Origin: Actinomycetes bacterium | GTDB taxonomy: Bacteria; Actinomycetota; Actinomycetes; Propionibacteriales; Nocardioidaceae | DNA: 8,897 nucleotides | Direction of reading: 5' to 3' | Assembly (NCBI GenBank): GCA_029779385.1 | Contig: JAKPAQ010000150.1 | Location: 1-8,897 of the forward strand | Shown here: piece by piece, positions 6,614 through 8,897 of the stretch | Position numbering within the stretch: the stretch's first letter is position 1 | Layout of the letters: every line of letters starts with the position of its first letter | Translations under genes and position numbers: made by a program | The notes under the pieces: model-generated | Told to the model about the DNA's origin: nothing | The model's input: only the letters and a program-made list of their open reading frames with translations | Databases searched by the model: none

Positions 6614-6905
6614 CCAGGGCGGTCGTTGCGGCGGCCGCGATAAGCATTGGCAGGAACGATACGTTTCGCCAAAGCAGGAAAGCGGCCATTGCGAGTCCGG
6701 CAAATCGGGCGTCAAGTACGAGTTGTGTCCCGGTCGAGAAAGTTTGCACCGCAACGAGTGCGGCCAGCAATCCGACTGGAATAAGTGCCGCCGCCCGAAC
6801 CGTGAACGGGTGTTCCAAAATGTGTTCGGGCACCGCAAGGCCGGCTAGTTTCAGCAGATAGCAGCCGAACGAGACTGCGATGATTCCCCACCAGAGTTCA
6901 CTCAT
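6597..6905 (-). CDS. azlD: AzlD-family branched-chain amino acid exporter small subunit
   Basis: A 102-aa very hydrophobic protein with about four membrane helices (approximately residues 4–23, 38–56, 66–80 and 82–98), the length and layout of AzlD (BrnE/YgaH). Family-like features are the N-terminal WWGIIAVSFGCYLLKLAG and the RAAALIPVGLLAALVAVQTF segment, followed by LDARFAGLAMAAFLLWRNVSF. Together with AzlC it forms a two-component exporter for branched-chain amino acids (Ile, Leu, Val, also Met in Corynebacterium). It starts inside the end of azlC: the shared ATGAGTGA holds both its ATG and the azlC TGA, implying translational coupling. Its 3' end runs 17 nt into the convergent ydbT-like gene. 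The identity rests on the hydrophobic pattern and on the adjacent azlC, since AzlD proteins have few invariant residues. Confidence 0.88.
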   Translation of the reverse strand: MSELWWGIIAVSFGCYLLKLAGLAVPEHILEHPFTVRAAALIPVGLLAALVAVQTFSTGTQLVLDARFAGLAMAAFLLWRNVSFLPMLIAAAATTALVRLFW

Positions 6906-7587
6906 CGCCCACCTGCGCTGCTGACTTGCCGATCACTAGGCCGATTGCCACCGCGAGCAGCCCGCCGACGATGATGGGGGCGCCCGCCGGGGTCACCGGT
7001 ACCAATCCGAGGGCGACCGCACCGGCGATAAACGCGAGCCACCTCGTGGTGGCCGTGTCGAGTCTGGGCCAAAGCAGGCCTAAGAACGCGGCAGCCACCG
7101 CCGCATCGAGGCCTATTGCCTTCGGATCGCCGATCGCGTTTCCGGCGACCGCGCCAACGAACGTCATCAGGTTCCAGATGATGAAGATCGACAACCCAGT
7201 CCAGTAGAAACCGAGTTTGCTTTGGTGGACGGTGGGGCGGGTCAATGCCATTGCTGTTGACTCGTCGATCACCAAATGTGCGGTGGTGAATCGGCGCAGT
7301 CCTCGTACGCGCAGGATCGGTGCCAGCGAGATGGCATAGAACGTGTTTCGTGCCCCGAGCAGAACCGCAGTAAGCGCTCCTGCCGTGGCGGTGCCGCCGG
7401 CCACGATGACGCCCAAGAAGGCGAATTGGGAGGCGCCGGTGAAGGCAAGCAGGCTCAGCGCGCACGCTTGGGCAACTGACAACCCGCCGGTAGTGGCGAG
7501 GGCGCCGAAGGAAATCCCGTACAGGCCAACGCCGAGACCAACTCCAAGGGAGTCGGCCTTCACCTGACGATCGGTTGATTCACTCAC
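6898..7587 (-). CDS. azlC: AzlC-family branched-chain amino acid exporter large subunit
   Basis: A 229-aa inner-membrane permease, the large subunit of the AzlCD (BrnFE/YgaZH) amino acid exporter. Family landmarks in order: VGLYGISFGALA near the N-terminus, LLAFTGASQFAFLGV, LLGARNTFYAISLAPILR (the usual 'N-x-R/F-hhh-x-x-sLAP' region), HLVIDESTAMAL with the typical DES, then GAVAGNAIGDPKAIGLDAA and three or so C-terminal helices ending VGGLLAVAIGLVIG. The start is a GTG at 7585–7587, 13 nt after the stop of the upstream acetyltransferase gene, with no clear Shine-Dalgarno. An in-frame GTG at codon 9 is possible but not better supported. It overlaps azlD by 8 nt. In Corynebacterium the exporter is activated by an Lrp regulator; no lrp gene is in this window. 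Confidence 0.93.
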   Translation of the reverse strand: MSESTDRQVKADSLGVGLGVGLYGISFGALATTGGLSVAQACALSLLAFTGASQFAFLGVIVAGGTATAGALTAVLLGARNTFYAISLAPILRVRGLRRFTTAHLVIDESTAMALTRPTVHQSKLGFYWTGLSIFIIWNLMTFVGAVAGNAIGDPKAIGLDAAVAAAFLGLLWPRLDTATTRWLAFIAGAVALGLVPVTPAGAPIIVGGLLAVAIGLVIGKSAAQVGDE

Positions 7588-7600
7588 GCGAACCGGTGGC

Positions 7601-8131
7601 CTATTCGAACGAGGTGTGCAGTCGGATCTGCTTCACCGGTCCGGTTGCGCCTTCGAACTCTCGGTGCGCACCGTCGGCGTCCCAACCGGCGGCCAACAAG
7701 TAGGCGCGCAGGGTGCCGTTGCTGGGCGAAACCCACCAGACGCCGCGTTTGAAACCGTCGGCGCTGAGGGTGTCGGCGCAGGCTTGCAGGAGCCGAGCAC
7801 CGTGACCGTTTCGTTGATGTTCAGTTGAGATGGCGAATTCGCCGATCTCGCCGTCAACGATCTGGTCGGCGTCTGGGTCATGACAGGGGTGAACGAGGGC
7901 AAAGCCTCGGATGTTTGCGCGTTCGAGCGCGACGAGAGTGCGGATTCGAGCATCTGGCGGGGCACTTATGAGCTTGGTCCAGCGAGCGGCCATCGCAGTC
8001 TCATCTAGCGCGGCCAAGTCGGCTTCGGCGATCGTTTCGCCGAAGGTGGCGAGCCAGTGTTGGCGCTGGATTTGAGCAATCGCGGGGGCATCGTTTGGCC
8101 AGGCCAGTCGAGCGGAAACGTCGGCGCTCAC
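7601..8131 (-). CDS. GNAT-family N-acetyltransferase
   Basis: A 176-aa protein with a GNAT fold. Visible features are an N-terminal strand-helix (ARLAWPNDAPAIAQIQRQHW), strand GEIGEFAIS (94–102), the acetyl-CoA pyrophosphate-binding loop QRNGHG (106–111, Q/RxxGxG) with helix ARLLQACADTL, and a C-terminal YLLAAGWDADGAHREFEG, the usual end of the fold. The acceptor substrate cannot be deduced. The start is GTG at 8129–8131; GGAG lies 10 nt upstream on the minus strand (plus 8142–8145), a little far but usable. It is the first gene of a minus-strand run with azlC 13 nt downstream, so it may be co-transcribed with the amino acid exporter. A link to amino acid or amino-acid-analogue acetylation is tempting but unsupported. 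Confidence 0.88.
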   Translation of the reverse strand: MSADVSARLAWPNDAPAIAQIQRQHWLATFGETIAEADLAALDETAMAARWTKLISAPPDARIRTLVALERANIRGFALVHPCHDPDADQIVDGEIGEFAISTEHQRNGHGARLLQACADTLSADGFKRGVWWVSPSNGTLRAYLLAAGWDADGAHREFEGATGPVKQIRLHTSFE

Positions 8132-8254
8132 CGTAGGTCAACTCCAACGGTTAGAAAGGCCACATTGCAGGTCGCGGTCACAAGGGTCAGTATCGCACGC
8201 ACGAACGGTGCGGTTGCTGCGAGTTGACGGACGTACGTTGCTAATGTGCAGGGC
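8132..8254. other. Divergent intergenic region between the GNAT gene and thyA
   Basis: This 123-bp region must carry the promoters of both divergent units. Visible in it are the GNAT ribosome binding site (GGAG on the minus strand, 8142–8145), a 5-bp hairpin CGCAC 8198–8202 with GTGCG 8208–8212, the palindrome ACGTACGT at 8231–8238 and the thyA -10 box at 8242–8247. I see no clear minus-strand promoter for the GNAT–azlCD operon. Confidence 0.6.
8242..8247 (+). promoter_or_regulatory. Probable thyA -10 box for a leaderless transcript
   Basis: TAATGT (TAnnnT) ends exactly 7 nt before the thyA ATG at 8255, the same spacing as at dapB. The AGGG at 8250–8253 is only 1 nt from the ATG, too close to serve as a Shine-Dalgarno. 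TTGACG at 8224–8229 resembles a -35 box but is only 12 nt from this -10, so it is unlikely to pair with it. Confidence 0.5.
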
Positions 8255-8897
8255 ATGCGTCCCTACCTTGACCTGCTCCAGCGCATCTTGGACGAAGGCA
8301 TTTCTAAAGGCGATCGGACCGGCACCGGGACGCTGAGCGTTTTCGGTCACCAGATGCGGTTCGACCTGGCCGAGGGATTCCCGGTGGTGACGACCAAGAA
8401 GGTTCACCTCAAGAGCGTGATTGCCGAACTGCTTTGGTTCATCGCTGGCGACACCAACACCGGCTACCTGCGTGAGAACGGAGTGACCATCTGGGACGAG
8501 TGGGCCGATGACGCCGGCGACTTGGGGCCGATTTACGGCTACCAGTGGCGATCTTGGCCGGCGCCGAACGGCGAACATATCGACCAACTCAAGGCCGTCA
8601 TCGAGGCGATCAAGACGGACCCGAACTCGCGCCGACACATCGTCAGCGCGTGGAACGTGGCCGACCTGGACAAGATGGCGCTGGCGCCATGCCATGCGTT
8701 CTTCCAGTTTTATGTTGCCGACGGCCGGCTAAGTTGCCAGCTTTACCAACGTTCGGCCGATGTCTTCCTTGGCGTTCCGTTCAACATTGCTTCCTACGCG
8801 TTGCTCACTCAGATGGTGGCCCAGGTGACCGACTTGGAACCGGGCGACTTCGTTTGGACTGGCGGCGATTGCCACCTTTACGTCAATCACCTCGAGC
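8255..8897 (+). CDS. thyA: Thymidylate synthase ThyA (3' end beyond window)
   Basis: Converts dUMP to dTMP using methylene-tetrahydrofolate, making dihydrofolate. The visible 214 codons match the E. coli-type ThyA without obvious gaps. DRTGTGT has the phosphate-binding Arg21. [15 protein letters not shown] and [10 protein letters not shown] follow, then [13 protein letters not shown], whose cysteine is codon 146, the catalytic nucleophile. [12 protein letters not shown] has Arg166 and Asp169, [10 protein letters not shown] has Asn177, and [10 protein letters not shown] has the dUMP-binding His207 and Tyr209. It is the short form, without the Lactobacillus-type insertion. About 50 C-terminal residues are missing beyond position 8897. 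The ATG at 8255 aligns with the usual N-terminus and lies 7 nt after a -10 box with no usable Shine-Dalgarno. In many actinobacteria dfrA (dihydrofolate reductase) follows thyA; that would lie outside this window. Confidence 0.98.
   Translation, partial: MRPYLDLLQRILDEGISKGDRTGTGTLSVFGHQMRFDLAEGFPVVTTKKVHLKSVIAELLWFIAGDTNTGYLRENGVTIWDEWADDAGDLGPIYGYQWRSWPAPNGEHIDQLKAVIEAIKTDPNSRRHIVSAWNVADLDKMALAPCHAFFQFYVADGRLSCQLYQRSADVFLGVPFNIASYALLTQMVAQVTDLEPGDFVWTGGDCHLYVNHLE

Noticed and set aside
8231..8238. ACGTACGT palindrome as a repressor operator
   Set aside because: An 8-bp palindrome is short and unaccompanied by a second copy; there is no regulator gene nearby to pair it with.
8224..8247. TTGACG plus TAATGT as a complete thyA promoter
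   Set aside because: The spacing is 12 nt, far from the 16–18 nt needed; only the -10 box is kept.

Overview
The window is about 8.9 kb of moderately high-GC DNA (roughly 60 % by eye). Gene content and order point to an actinobacterium. Evidence: the ribF–rpsO–pnp–dapB order with thyA nearby, actinobacterial-type protein sequences (PNPase and DapB most clearly), an Actino-pnp-like leader RNA ahead of pnp, and two genes that look leaderless. I cannot name the genus. This is chromosomal housekeeping DNA: I see no phage, transposon, CRISPR array, tRNA or rRNA.

Left part (1–3850, plus strand). RibF (FMN/FAD synthesis) is followed by rpsO (ribosomal protein S15). A strong hairpin terminator separates rpsO from pnp. 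The pnp leader of about 155 nt holds a multi-helix RNA that matches the known Actino-pnp motif in position and in its basal stem. pnp (polynucleotide phosphorylase) ends at a perfect 22-bp inverted repeat.

Middle part (3841–6613, plus strand). dapB (lysine/diaminopimelate pathway) appears to start as a leaderless mRNA from a -10 box just upstream. It is followed, with overlapping ends, by two membrane proteins with bacterial PH (bPH2/DUF304) domains resembling the YdbS/YdbT pair. The three genes probably form one transcript: dapB overlaps the ydbS-like gene by 32 nt, and the ydbS-like and ydbT-like genes share ATGA.

Right part (6597–8131, minus strand). A GNAT acetyltransferase, azlC and azlD form a compact operon facing the ydbT-like gene; the convergent ends overlap by 17 bp. 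AzlC/AzlD form a branched-chain amino acid exporter (BrnFE/YgaZH type). A 123-bp divergent intergenic region then leads to thyA (thymidylate synthase), which runs off the right edge and again has a -10 box 7 nt before its ATG.

I found no convincing undescribed system. The items most worth checking are the alternative pairings in the pnp leader RNA, the shared leaderless architecture of dapB and thyA, the perfect hairpin between pnp and dapB, and the convergent overlap.
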